Below, one piece after another: positions 1 through 8,728 of a stretch of DNA of 64,000 nt (positions are counted from its first letter, which is position 1; the number at the start of each line of letters is the position of its first letter). The notes below the pieces were generated by a model, which was not told the DNA's origin, did no database searches, and saw only the letters and a list, made by a program, of their open reading frames with translations. Both the position numbers and the translations under genes were made by a program. Location of the stretch: the NCBI RefSeq assembly GCF_900129425.1, contig NZ_LT670817.1, positions 6,200,001-6,264,000 of the forward strand, read 5' to 3'. The stretch comes from Bradyrhizobium erythrophlei. Its GTDB lineage: Bacteria > Pseudomonadota > Alphaproteobacteria > Rhizobiales > Xanthobacteraceae.

Positions 1-53
1 CAATAATGTACGTCGCGTAACATCATCCATCACATGCACTCCTTCAAGTATTC

Positions 54-67
54 AAGTATCGATACTT
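54..67. promoter_or_regulatory. Perfect 14-bp palindrome
   Basis: AAGTATCGATACTT is perfectly self-complementary. It is preceded at once by another copy of the half-site (TCAAGTAT repeated), so the half-site occurs three times within about 25 bases. It lies beyond the 3' end of the formate dehydrogenase operon and may belong to a promoter of a gene to the left of the window. I see no coding gene in positions 1-184. A role as an operator is inference. Confidence 0.35.
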
Positions 68-184
68 CGCAGATGTCCCCTGGCCTCCGAGCAAAAAATT
101 ATCGTCGTGATGCAATTTGGCTTCGGTCGACGTTGACGGTTGCCTGTTCACCGAGCTCGGCTATGAGCACAGGGATCGAGATCC

Positions 185-1192
185 TCATTCGGCCGGCGTC
201 GCGGAGGGCTGCCGCTGGCGGTCCTGGTTTGCCAGTTGTTGAGCCAGCCAGAGATCGTGATGCTCTTTCGCCCAATTGAGATCGACCTCGCCGGTGCCCA
301 TGGCCTCGAATGCACCCTCGATCCCGAGCGTGCCGATATAGATGTGGCCCAGGATCAGGGCGACGAACAGGACAGCCACGACGGCGTGAACCACCTGCGC
401 GAGCTGCATCTCGGCGATATCAGTCCCAAAAAACGGGAACAGCAGCAGAAATCCTGACACGGAGACGGCAAGGCCGGCAGCCAGGGAAAGCCAATAGACG
501 AGCTTCTCGCCAAAATTGAAGCGCCCGGCGGGGGCGTGCCTGGACTTGATGAAGCCGCCGCCCTGCTTGAGCCAGTCGATGTCTACCTTTTCCAGCAGAT
601 TGTCCCTGAAAAAAATCACGACGATCAGGACGAGGCCCGCCACGAACGCGAAGCTGATGAAGTTGTGCACGTACTTCGCCGCTTGCGAAACGTCGGAGAA
701 CGCTTCGGGGCCGATAAGCGGCAAAAGCACGATCTTGCCGAAGGTGATGTTCAGGCCGGTCAGGCCGAGGATAACGAACGAGACCGCCGTCAGCCAATGT
801 GAGAATCGCTCGAAAGCCTTGAAGCGAAGGATTTTTCGCCCGGACCGCCCCTCGGCAATTCGGATCCGCCCCATGATGATATAGGCCAGTCCGAGCAGCG
901 CGATGGTGCCGAGGATCACGATCGCGCCGCCCCAATGCAGCAGCACCTCGTGGAAATAATCCCAGGTCCGTCCGGCCGGCTGGACCAGGACGCTGGCCTT
1001 TGTATCGGGAATGTCGATACGTCCTTCGATGCGCGGAACCTGCTTCAGCAGCGTCCCCTGATCGACCACACTCGCCGTCGGATTAGGGGCGCCATCCGGG
1101 CCGAACGTCTCGGCGCGGGCGGAGACCGCCGCGACCATCGAAAGCAGCGCTACGGTGACGATCACAAGGCGAGCACGCGCAACAAGCGTCAT
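185..1192 (-). CDS. Formate dehydrogenase gamma subunit (cytochrome b, membrane anchor)
   Basis: Membrane cytochrome b subunit that would take electrons from the catalytic alpha and iron-sulfur beta subunits and pass them to quinone. The 335-residue protein has an N-terminal signal-like segment (ending near ARAET), a periplasmic stretch, then about four to five membrane helices, with histidines in helices such as FSHWLTA, YVHNFIS and VVHAVVA that could bind haem b. Length and layout match the FdnI/FdoI family with an N-terminal extension. It is the last gene of the operon, 48 bases after the beta gene. I chose ATG at 1192; an upstream in-frame TTG at 1201 sits closer to a GAGAGGA ribosome-binding sequence and cannot be excluded. 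Confidence 0.9.
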   Translation of the reverse strand: MTLVARARLVIVTVALLSMVAAVSARAETFGPDGAPNPTASVVDQGTLLKQVPRIEGRIDIPDTKASVLVQPAGRTWDYFHEVLLHWGGAIVILGTIALLGLAYIIMGRIRIAEGRSGRKILRFKAFERFSHWLTAVSFVILGLTGLNITFGKIVLLPLIGPEAFSDVSQAAKYVHNFISFAFVAGLVLIVVIFFRDNLLEKVDIDWLKQGGGFIKSRHAPAGRFNFGEKLVYWLSLAAGLAVSVSGFLLLFPFFGTDIAEMQLAQVVHAVVAVLFVALILGHIYIGTLGIEGAFEAMGTGEVDLNWAKEHHDLWLAQQLANQDRQRQPSATPAE

Positions 1193-1240
1193 GACGATCA
1201 ACGTCCTCTCATGCCGCGGACGACCTCCAGGATCTTCCGC

Positions 1241-1843
1241 TCAGACCTCGATGTCCTCTTTGTAAGCCGTTACCCAGCCCCACGCGCCGGAGCCGTAGCC
1301 GCGCTTGGCAACCCGCTCCCTGTAGATCTGGGCGATGATATCGCCGTCGCCGGCGAGCAACGACTTCGTGGAGCACATCTCGGCGCACATCGGCAGCTTG
1401 CCTTCGCCGAACCGGTTCGAGCCGTATTTTGCAAACTCCGCGGCGCTGCCGGGTGCTTCGGTTCCGCCGCCGCCGGCGCAGTAGGTGCATTTGTCCATCT
1501 TGCCGCGCGAGCCGAAATTGCCGACCCGCGGATATTGCGGCGCCCCGAACGGACAGGCATAGAAACAATAGCCGCAGCCGATGCAAATGTCTTTGTCATG
1601 CAGCACGATGCCGTCGTCGCTCGGATAGATGCAGGTCACCGGGCAAACCGCCGCGCAGGGGGCGTCGGTGCAATGCATGCACGCCATCGACACCGAACGC
1701 TCGCCGGGCTTGCCGTCATTGATGGTGACGACGCGCCGGCGGTTGATGCCCCAAGGTACCTCGTTTTCGTTTTTGCATGCGGTGACACAGGCGTTGCATT
1801 CAATGCATCGATCCGCGTCGCAAAGGAATTTCATGCGTGCCAT
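1241..1843 (-). CDS. Formate dehydrogenase beta subunit (4Fe-4S ferredoxin type)
   Basis: Electron-transfer subunit between the molybdenum/tungsten alpha subunit and cytochrome b gamma. Its 200 residues carry four cysteine clusters typical of FdnH/FDH3 beta subunits: CIECNACVTAC, then CMHCTDAPCAAVCP, then CIGCGYCFYACPFGAP, and a further pair CTYC with a late CAEMC. It is shorter than E. coli FdnH because it lacks the C-terminal transmembrane helix; the gamma subunit has to provide the membrane anchor. It follows the alpha gene by 12 bases, indicating co-transcription. The start ATG has GAGGG about 8 bases upstream. Confidence 0.92.
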   Translation of the reverse strand: MARMKFLCDADRCIECNACVTACKNENEVPWGINRRRVVTINDGKPGERSVSMACMHCTDAPCAAVCPVTCIYPSDDGIVLHDKDICIGCGYCFYACPFGAPQYPRVGNFGSRGKMDKCTYCAGGGGTEAPGSAAEFAKYGSNRFGEGKLPMCAEMCSTKSLLAGDGDIIAQIYRERVAKRGYGSGAWGWVTAYKEDIEV

Positions 1844-1855
1844 CGATCCGCCCTC

Positions 1856-4810
1856 TCACGCTGCTTTGATCTGGCAAAGGGTCGCCTTCGGCTCCTGCAT
1901 GCCGGTCGCCGGATCATAGCCGTAGGTGGTGAGCGTATTGACGCTCTCGCCGAGCACGATCGGATCGTTGCCTTTCGGATATTTGGCACGCAGATCGGCG
2001 CCTTCGAACCAGCCGGCGAAATGAAAAGGCATCCAGGCAACCCCCTTGCCAACCCTCTCTGTCACCAGAGCCTTCACACGTGTCTTTGAATTGCCCTCCG
2101 GTCCGGTCACCCAGACCCAATCGCCGTCCTTGACTCCCCGCTCGCCCGCATCGGCCGGATTGATCTCAACGTACATGTGCTGCTTCAACTCGGCGAGCCA
2201 CTTGTTGGAGCGCGTTTCCTCGCCGCCGCCTTCGTATTCCACGAGCCTGCCGGAAGTCAGAATCAGCGGGAACTGTTTGGCGATGCCCTTGTCGACGGCG
2301 GCCTTTTGCACGCTGAAGCCGACGTTGGGCATGCGGAACTGCCTCGCGTCCGGCAAGGTCGGATAGTCGGCAACGAGATCCGGGCGTGGGGTAAAGATCG
2401 GTTCGCGTTGCACGGGAATTGGGTCGGGAAGATTCCACGCGATCATGCGCGCCTTGCCGTTGCCAGCAGGCGAACAGCCGTGCTCGATCGCCACCCGCTG
2501 GATGCCGCCGGAAAGGTCGGTCGACCAGGACACGGCATCGGGATTGGCGGGATTCACGCGCTGGATGGTTTCCATTTCCTGCGAAGTGAGGTCCTTGTCC
2601 CAGCCGAGCTTCTTGAGCACGGCCAGGGTGAACTCTGGATATCCATCCTTGATTTCGGAACCGACCGAGTAGGAACCTTCGGCGAGGAGGTTGTAGTGTT
2701 CCTCCTTTTCGACCTCCTGCCCGTTTTCCATCACCTTGCGCTTGACGATGCGCTCGACACCGAACCGGGCGCGGAACGTGCCGCCGCCCTCCTTCACCGG
2801 CAGATTGGTGTTGTAAAGGATAGGCGAGCCGGGGTGCCTGAACTCGGGCGTTCCCCAGCACGGCCACGGCAGACCGTAATAGTCGCCACCGACCTCCGGA
2901 TCATCTTTCGGCGCCCGCAGCGTAACCACATCGAACTTGGCCTGGTTCTTCATGTGAGCTTTGAGCCGCTCGGGCGATTGCCCGGAATAACCGGTCGACC
3001 AGCCGCCGCGATTGATCTCGCGCAGAATATCTTCCGCCAACACCGCGTTGTTTTCGACCTTGATGTTCTTGAACATCCGGTCGGCAAAGCCGAACTTGCG
3101 GGCGAACAGGTACATCGTGTCGTAGTCGTTTTTGGATTCGAAGACCGGCTCCACGATCTTCTCGCCCCACTGCAGCGAGCGGTTCGAGGCCGTGCGCGAG
3201 CCAGCCATCTCGAAACTGGTGCAGGCCGGCAAAAGATAAATGCCGTCCTTGCGTTCCGAGAGAACCGACCACGCGGTCGGATAGGGATCGCACACCACCA
3301 GCAGTTCGAGCTTCTCGATGCCGCGCTTGGCGTCCGGCATTCGGGTAATGGTATTGACGCCGTGCCCCATGACGAACATCGCCTGCACATTGTTGGGCTG
3401 GCTCACTTGGTCCTTCGGCAGCAAAGTCGCATCGAACCAGCGCGTGCTGGTAATGCCCGGTGTCTCCATCAGCGTCTTGTTCGGGAAGCGGGTGCGCATC
3501 CAGTCGTAATCCACTTCCCATACCCGGCACCAATGCCGCCAAGCCTCCTCGGCAAGTCCGTAATAGAGCGGCAGCGTCACGACATCGAGGCCGAGATCGG
3601 TGGCGCCCTGCACATTGGTGTGGCCACGAAATATGTTGGCGCCTGCTCCCGCGTATCCCACATTGCCGGTGGCGAGAGTCAGAATGCAGCTGGCACGGAC
3701 ATTCGCCGTGCCAGTCGTGAACTGGGTCTGTCCCATCGCCCAGATCAGCGTCGCGGGTTTTTCCTTGGCGAAGACTTCGGCGATGTGCTTCACCTGTGCC
3801 TCAGGCAGACCGGTGACTCGCTCGACCTCGTGCGGTGTCCATTTTGCCACCTGCTTGCGAATTTCATCGACGCCGTAAACACGCTGCCTCAGGAATTCCT
3901 TATCCTCCCAGCCGTTTTCGAAAATATGCCAAAGCATCCCGTAGATCGTGGCAATATGGGTGCCCGGACGCACACGCACATATTCGGTTGCGTGCGCAGC
4001 GGTCCGCGTCATCCTGGGATCGACGACGATCATGTTGGCGCGGTTGAGTTCCTTGCCCTCAAGAATATGCTGTAGCGAAACTGGATGCGCCTCCGCCGGG
4101 TTGCCGCCCATGAAGAGAATGGTCTTGGAATTACGGATATCGTTGTAGCTGTTCGTCATCGCGCCGAAGCCCCAGGTATTGGCTACGCCGGTGACGGTGG
4201 TGGAGTGACAGATACGCGCCTGGTGATCGGAATTGTTGGTCCCCCAAAAGGCGGCGAGCTTGCGGTTGAGGTAGGCGGCCTCGTTGGTGAACTTGGCCGA
4301 GCCCAGCCAGTAAACCGAGTCCGGTCCCGACTTCTCGCGAATCTGCAGCAGCCTGTCGCCGATCTCGTCAACCGCCTGGTCCCAGGAAATGCGGGTCCAT
4401 TGGCCATCCACGAGCTTCACCGGGTAGCGCAAGCGGCGCTGGTTCAGCACGTCGTCGCGGACCGCGGCGCCCTTGCAGCAATGCGATCCACGATTGATGG
4501 GGCTGTCGTAGTCCGGCTCCTGCCCGATCCACACGCCATTGGCGACTTTGGCGATCACCGAACAGCCGACCGAGCAATGGGTGCAGAAATTCTTGCGGGT
4601 TATAACCGCGGCCCCCGGGGGCGGTGGCGGACCGGCTTCCGCTTTGCGTACCGCGCCGAGCGGCAGATTGCCGAGCGCCGCGAGAGCGCCGGCCGCGAGG
4701 CCGGAGCGCTTCAGGAACGTGCGACGATCCGTGCCAGAGTCTGATTGGCTGGCCAGCGCGGCTGCGAATGTCCCGCGACTTCCATGATGTCCCGACTTCC
4801 TGATCAGCAC
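1856..4810 (-). CDS. Formate dehydrogenase alpha subunit, Tat-exported, cysteine type
   Basis: Catalytic subunit oxidising formate to CO2, predicted to act in the periplasm. The 984 residues start with a twin-arginine signal (DRRTFLKRSG near residue 30), followed by a 4Fe-4S motif (CTHCSVGCSV, later HCCKGAA) and the molybdopterin oxidoreductase and dinucleotide-binding domains. The active-site position that is selenocysteine in E. coli FdnG reads as cysteine here (RICHSTTVTGV, about residue 200), so no selenocysteine machinery is needed. GTG start at 4810 with GGGAGA five bases upstream. It heads the alpha-beta-gamma order after a small Tat protein. Family assignment is firm; substrate rests on family and subunit context. 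Confidence 0.94.
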   Translation of the reverse strand: MLIRKSGHHGSRGTFAAALASQSDSGTDRRTFLKRSGLAAGALAALGNLPLGAVRKAEAGPPPPPGAAVITRKNFCTHCSVGCSVIAKVANGVWIGQEPDYDSPINRGSHCCKGAAVRDDVLNQRRLRYPVKLVDGQWTRISWDQAVDEIGDRLLQIREKSGPDSVYWLGSAKFTNEAAYLNRKLAAFWGTNNSDHQARICHSTTVTGVANTWGFGAMTNSYNDIRNSKTILFMGGNPAEAHPVSLQHILEGKELNRANMIVVDPRMTRTAAHATEYVRVRPGTHIATIYGMLWHIFENGWEDKEFLRQRVYGVDEIRKQVAKWTPHEVERVTGLPEAQVKHIAEVFAKEKPATLIWAMGQTQFTTGTANVRASCILTLATGNVGYAGAGANIFRGHTNVQGATDLGLDVVTLPLYYGLAEEAWRHWCRVWEVDYDWMRTRFPNKTLMETPGITSTRWFDATLLPKDQVSQPNNVQAMFVMGHGVNTITRMPDAKRGIEKLELLVVCDPYPTAWSVLSERKDGIYLLPACTSFEMAGSRTASNRSLQWGEKIVEPVFESKNDYDTMYLFARKFGFADRMFKNIKVENNAVLAEDILREINRGGWSTGYSGQSPERLKAHMKNQAKFDVVTLRAPKDDPEVGGDYYGLPWPCWGTPEFRHPGSPILYNTNLPVKEGGGTFRARFGVERIVKRKVMENGQEVEKEEHYNLLAEGSYSVGSEIKDGYPEFTLAVLKKLGWDKDLTSQEMETIQRVNPANPDAVSWSTDLSGGIQRVAIEHGCSPAGNGKARMIAWNLPDPIPVQREPIFTPRPDLVADYPTLPDARQFRMPNVGFSVQKAAVDKGIAKQFPLILTSGRLVEYEGGGEETRSNKWLAELKQHMYVEINPADAGERGVKDGDWVWVTGPEGNSKTRVKALVTERVGKGVAWMPFHFAGWFEGADLRAKYPKGNDPIVLGESVNTLTTYGYDPATGMQEPKATLCQIKAA

Positions 4811-4821
4811 GCGCGTCTCCC

Positions 4822-5031
4822 TTATCGTGCCGGGTAACGGTTGACGCGGTAGAAATCCTGAACTTCAGCCGAGTTCGCCTGGTAGCGAGCTTTGCGCTTA
4901 TCGGGGCTGCCTAAGGGCTCCGCCGCGAAGGCTGCTGGTGCCACCGTTTCCGTGGCCGCAGCGACGGCGCCGGCAACCGCCAAATGAAGCAAGTTGCGGC
5001 GGTGCACTATCGTCAGGAGCTGTCCCTTCAT
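4822..5031 (-). CDS. Small formate-dehydrogenase-associated twin-arginine protein
   Basis: A 69-residue protein with a twin-arginine-like signal (HRRNLLHLAVAG) and a hydrophobic segment ending at an AFAAEP cleavage-like site. A short mature tail follows, ending VQDFYRVNRYPAR. It matches the small Tat-target proteins found next to formate dehydrogenase operons (TIGR02811-like), whose role is unknown. It is 11 bases upstream of the alpha gene. I chose the ATG at 5031, preceded by GGAAGG about 8 bases upstream, over an in-frame TTG at 5052. The promoter of the whole operon should lie in 5032-5258. Confidence 0.8.
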   Translation of the reverse strand: MKGQLLTIVHRRNLLHLAVAGAVAAATETVAPAAFAAEPLGSPDKRKARYQANSAEVQDFYRVNRYPAR

Positions 5032-5170
5032 GGAGGAACCCTTCCCGAACAACCAAGTATGAAAGCCGAAATCGAGGTCGGCATTTCAAATAACGCCCAG
5101 CTTTCGAAGCATAGTGAGCGAGCAGTATGACTGCAACCGCCCAAAGTCCTTTTTTTTTGAGCCCGCGAAG

Positions 5171-5223
5171 TTGACAGCGGTCAACGCTCCCCGTGCGCCG
5201 CCGCGCAGGGGCGAATACCCCTG
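5171..5223. promoter_or_regulatory. Two inverted repeats upstream of the formate dehydrogenase operon
   Basis: TTGACAGCGGTCAA at 5171-5184 has 5-bp perfect arms, and CAGGGG-CGAATA-CCCCTG at 5206-5223 has 6-bp perfect arms. They lie between the end of the dehydrogenase gene at 5259 and the start of the formate dehydrogenase operon at 5031, both on the minus strand. The second could be a weak terminator for the upstream operon, but no T-run follows. Either may be an operator for the formate dehydrogenase promoter; this is inference. Confidence 0.35.
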
Positions 5224-5258
5224 CAATTTTCAGCAGCGTCGGCTTCGGTGTCGCAACT

Positions 5259-6194
5259 TCAGGTTCGACTTTCCGATTTCCTTAGACTGGCGGCACCACG
5301 CTCCAGCGCTTGCTGTTCCTCGGGCGACATCTCCGGTTCGAACGTCCGCACCACGCCATCTCGTCCGACGACACTCGGAAGTGACAGTGTGACGCCGAAC
5401 TTTTCATGGTAACTGCCGATCGGTATCGCCGCGCGCTCATCGCGAAGAACCATTTCCGCGATCCGCGCGGAAACGATGCCGATACCGAACTGACTGGCGT
5501 CGTTGCCTTCGATGATGGTGATATTGGCGTAGCGAACGCTCTTTTCGATCTGCTCGCGCACCTTGTCGAGCGTCTCACCGCGTTGCTCGATCAGTTTGTT
5601 GATCGGCACACCGGCGATGCGTGCGCTCGACCACAAAAACACCTCTGAAACTCCATGTTCGCCAATGACCTGCGCCTCAACCTGGTTGGCGTCGACCTCA
5701 AAATGCTCGGCCAGATGAACGCGGAAACGCAGGCTATCGAGGAAAGTGCCGGTACTGAGCACCCGATCATGCCCTGCGCTATCGCGGGCTATATCGGCAA
5801 GCGGATCGGGCGGGTCGGTGACGACCAGTATGACGGCGCCGGGCGCCGCTCGTACCACCCGCGGAACGATGTCGCGATAGATTTCGGCGTTCTTTTCGAG
5901 AAGCCGCAATCGGCCCTGGGGATCGCTGCGGTCGGTGGCGCCGCCGGTTTTTTCGTTGATGCCGGCGGTGATCATCACCAGCGCGGCATCCGCCAGCTCC
6001 TCATAATCCCCGTCGACAATAGTCGTCTTGGGACAAAGCGGCGTTCCGTAGCGAAGGTCGGTCGCAACCGCCTTTGCACGGGCGCGCGTCCGATCCACGA
6101 TGACGATCGCCCGGGCGCTGCCGCGTACGACAGCGGCGAGCGCACAAGCACACCCGACCCTTCCGGCACCAACGATTCCAATCTTCATGATCAA
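5259..6194 (-). CDS. Lactate/malate dehydrogenase family protein, atypical
   Basis: NAD-dependent 2-hydroxyacid dehydrogenase fold, 311 residues. It has the N-terminal glycine motif GIVGAGRVG, the TGTFLDSLRFR segment that carries the catalytic Asp and substrate-binding Arg in the family, and the catalytic-histidine motif GEHGVSE. Two features are unusual. The usual TNPxD motif reads TDPPDPL. The mobile substrate loop after ITAG is longer than normal (a GATDRSDPQG stretch) instead of the compact PGETR form. The substrate is therefore uncertain: L-lactate or another 2-hydroxyacid. It is the last gene on the strand of the amide operon, 157 bases after the SDR gene, so co-transcription is possible but not shown. 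Confidence 0.78.
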   Translation of the reverse strand: MIMKIGIVGAGRVGCACALAAVVRGSARAIVIVDRTRARAKAVATDLRYGTPLCPKTTIVDGDYEELADAALVMITAGINEKTGGATDRSDPQGRLRLLEKNAEIYRDIVPRVVRAAPGAVILVVTDPPDPLADIARDSAGHDRVLSTGTFLDSLRFRVHLAEHFEVDANQVEAQVIGEHGVSEVFLWSSARIAGVPINKLIEQRGETLDKVREQIEKSVRYANITIIEGNDASQFGIGIVSARIAEMVLRDERAAIPIGSYHEKFGVTLSLPSVVGRDGVVRTFEPEMSPEEQQALERGAASLRKSESRT

Positions 6195-6351
6195 ACCCGC
6201 ATCCAGAGCTGTTCACCGACGTTGCCGTCGCACCGCGATATATCGTCGTTCCCCGCCAGTATTGCGCACTGACCGGGGCGCCAGGCCCGGCACCCCAGGA
6301 AGATACCGTCTATTGCGGCCAAGCCGCCGATGCTGTTCTCCGGCGGACTCG

Positions 6352-7107
6352 CTAGACGGCCTTGGTGAGGGCACCGTCGATAATAAGATTGGTGCCGGAA
6401 ATGCGACTCGCCACCGGGCTTGCGAGGAACACAACGCCCGCGGCGACTTCCTGCGCCGTGCCCATCCGTCCGGTCGGGTTCAACGACATCGCCGTCTTAT
6501 AGAGGTCGGGCACGCCGCGTTCGATGTTCTGCCAGATGCCGCCTTCGAAGTAGGTGTTGCCAGGCGATACCGCGTTGACGCGGATGCCCTTGCCGATGAG
6601 CTGGTTGCTGAGTCCCTTGGCGTAATGAATCAGCGCCGCCTTGAAGGCGCCGTAGGAACCGGCGGCGAAATCCACCTCGAAGCCGGAAACACTGGAGACG
6701 ATCACGATCGAAGCGGATTTGGATTTCTCCAGATAAGGCAGCGCGGCCGCGACGGAATTGACGGTATGCATCATGTCGGTGCGAAACGACTTCTCCCAGG
6801 TCTCGGCGGTATCGCCGACGGCAAGCGCGCTGACATTGCATACGATGGTGTCGATCCCGCCGAGTTCGGCTGCCGCGCCCTCGACCCATTGCTTCAACGC
6901 CGGAGGGTCGGCGACATCGATCGCCCCGCCTGACGCCTTGACGCCCTTCGCCGCCAAGGCCTTCACCGCCTTGCCGACCTCGTCGGCATTGCGTGCACAG
7001 ATGGCGACGTTGGCGCCTTCATCTGCAAACAGCTCGGCGATTGCTCGCCCAATGCCCTTGCTTCCCCCGGTCACCAGCACGCTCTTGCCCTTTAATCCGA
7101 GATCCAT
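6352..7107 (-). CDS. SDR family oxidoreductase
   Basis: Short-chain dehydrogenase/reductase of 251 residues. The Rossmann cofactor motif is TGGSKGIG near residue 15, with catalytic serines in VIVSSVSG, the YGAFK active-site Tyr-Lys pair, and a C-terminal FLASPVASRISGTNLIIDGA segment typical of the FabG-like classical subfamily. The ATG at 7107 is supported by GGAGG five bases upstream; a longer in-frame extension has no such site. It follows the amidase by 69 bases on the same strand and probably belongs to the amide operon. Substrate unknown; oxidation of an alcohol or hydroxyacid released from an amide is a guess. Confidence 0.85.
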   Translation of the reverse strand: MDLGLKGKSVLVTGGSKGIGRAIAELFADEGANVAICARNADEVGKAVKALAAKGVKASGGAIDVADPPALKQWVEGAAAELGGIDTIVCNVSALAVGDTAETWEKSFRTDMMHTVNSVAAALPYLEKSKSASIVIVSSVSGFEVDFAAGSYGAFKAALIHYAKGLSNQLIGKGIRVNAVSPGNTYFEGGIWQNIERGVPDLYKTAMSLNPTGRMGTAQEVAAGVVFLASPVASRISGTNLIIDGALTKAV

Positions 7108-7176
7108 GGTCGCCTCCGTTGATGATGCTGCGTGATTGCCGCGCCCTGCGGCGCGGCATCTGACCACCTCGTTGAC

Positions 7177-8691
7177 TTACATCCTGGTCCAGTCGCAGGC
7201 GTCTTCGAATGCCGCGGCCGCCCGATAGATCACCGACTCGTCGTAGTACTTGCCGATCAGCATCAGCCCGATCGGCAGGCCGTCACTCATGCCGCAGGGA
7301 AGGCTCATCGCCGGATGCCCGCTGGCGTTGAAAGGCGCCGTGTTGGGAACCATTTCGAATGCGCGCTGGATGTAGAGTTCGCGCGGTGCATCGGCCGGCG
7401 GCAGCGGGGTCGCCTTCATCGGCAAGGTCGGCATCAGCAGCAGATCGTAGCTGTTCAGCGCGGTATCGTAGGCGGCGCGCAGCTTGCGGTTCAGGTTCTG
7501 CGCCTTGGCATAGAAATGACCGCGATAGTGCTTGGTAAAATATTGGCCGAGCAGCATCGTTATCTTGAGGCTGTCGGACAATTCATCGGCGCGATGCTGC
7601 CAGCCGGAATGGGCGTCCAGCAGCGTCGTATTGTAGAGACCGCGCCAGTTGGTCCCCATGCCGTTGCCCTTCATCATGAATTCGGTGGCGCCTTCCGCGG
7701 CAATCGGCAGCCAGATCGCCGGGGCCAAGAGATGCATCGGCACCGAAATTTCATCGACGGTCGCGCCGAGCTTCTTGAAAAGCTGGGCGGCGGCCATGAC
7801 CTTGGCATCGACGTCGCGCTCGGAACTCGGATGCCCAAAACCTTCCTTGACGATGCCGATGCGCAACCCCTTGACGCCACCTTCCAGCGCTTCGGTGTAG
7901 TGCGCGACTTTGGGCGCAATTTGCCTGGGATCGAGGCCGTCCGCGCCCGCCAGCACCTCCAGCAGAAGCGCGTTGTCGCGCACATTGCGGGTCATCGGTC
8001 CGGTGTGATCGAGGGTGAGTTCGATCGGCATGACGCCGGTATAGGGCACGAGGCCGTGCGTTCCCTTCATTCCGTAGACGCCGCAAAACGAAGCGGGGAT
8101 GCGGATCGATCCGCCCTGGTCGCCGCCGATCGCCATGTCGGCTTCGCCCAGGGACACCACGACGCCGCTGCCTGAAGACGAGCCGCCGGACGAATAACCC
8201 ATCTTGTGGGGATTATGGACAGGACCCGTCGCGTTGGTATGGCTGCCGCCGGAAAAGCAGAAATACTCGCAATGGGTCTTGCCGACGATGGTGCCGCCGG
8301 CATCGAGGATGCGCGTGACGATGGTAGCATCCGTATCGGGGATGTAGCCTTCGAGCGTCGAAGCGCCGTTCATCATGGGAACGCCGGCGAGGCTGACATT
8401 GTCCTTCAGCGCAACGGTCTTGCCGGCGAGCTTGCCGCTCGGCGCGCCCTTGATCGTGGTCTTGACGTACCAGGCATTGTACTTGTTTTCCTCGCCCTCG
8501 GGACGATAGCCGGGCGTTCGCGGATAGGTCACGGCGGGAACGTAATCCGGCATCGCATCGACGATATCGTAGGCGGCGTAATTGCCCTGCATCAGGGTGT
8601 CGTAGGATTTGAGTTCCTCATCGCCCATATGCATGCCGAGGTCCTCGGCGACGCTGCGCAACTGATCGAGAGTGGGTCTTCTGACGGCCAT
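7177..8691 (-). CDS. Amidase signature family hydrolase (first paralogue)
   Basis: Cytoplasmic amide hydrolase, 504 residues, releasing ammonia and a carboxylic acid. The amidase signature is clear: catalytic Lys in GKTVALKDN, the glycine/serine-rich GYSSGGSSSGSGVVV, and GGDQGGSIRIPASFCG carrying the cis-Ser and nucleophilic Ser. It is a paralogue of the amidase at 14398-15915: both start with nearly the same sequence (VRRPTLDQL versus VRLPTLQQI) and align along their length. It lies 37 bases downstream of the transporter ATPase gene and completes the importer plus amidase operon. The true substrate cannot be read from sequence. Confidence 0.9.
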   Translation of the reverse strand: MAVRRPTLDQLRSVAEDLGMHMGDEELKSYDTLMQGNYAAYDIVDAMPDYVPAVTYPRTPGYRPEGEENKYNAWYVKTTIKGAPSGKLAGKTVALKDNVSLAGVPMMNGASTLEGYIPDTDATIVTRILDAGGTIVGKTHCEYFCFSGGSHTNATGPVHNPHKMGYSSGGSSSGSGVVVSLGEADMAIGGDQGGSIRIPASFCGVYGMKGTHGLVPYTGVMPIELTLDHTGPMTRNVRDNALLLEVLAGADGLDPRQIAPKVAHYTEALEGGVKGLRIGIVKEGFGHPSSERDVDAKVMAAAQLFKKLGATVDEISVPMHLLAPAIWLPIAAEGATEFMMKGNGMGTNWRGLYNTTLLDAHSGWQHRADELSDSLKITMLLGQYFTKHYRGHFYAKAQNLNRKLRAAYDTALNSYDLLLMPTLPMKATPLPPADAPRELYIQRAFEMVPNTAPFNASGHPAMSLPCGMSDGLPIGLMLIGKYYDESVIYRAAAAFEDACDWTRM

Positions 8692-8728
8692 GGTCTTTCT
8701 CCCTGTGATACCGCCCGCTGGATCGGGC

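Noticed and set aside
2177..4075. 632-codon open frame on the plus strand
   Set aside because: It lies entirely antisense to the formate dehydrogenase alpha gene. The product has no family motifs and a composition typical of a high-GC shadow frame.
5136..5160. Run of T after a GACT/AGTC pair as a possible terminator
   Set aside because: The stem has only four pairs with a long loop and no gene on the plus strand ends there.
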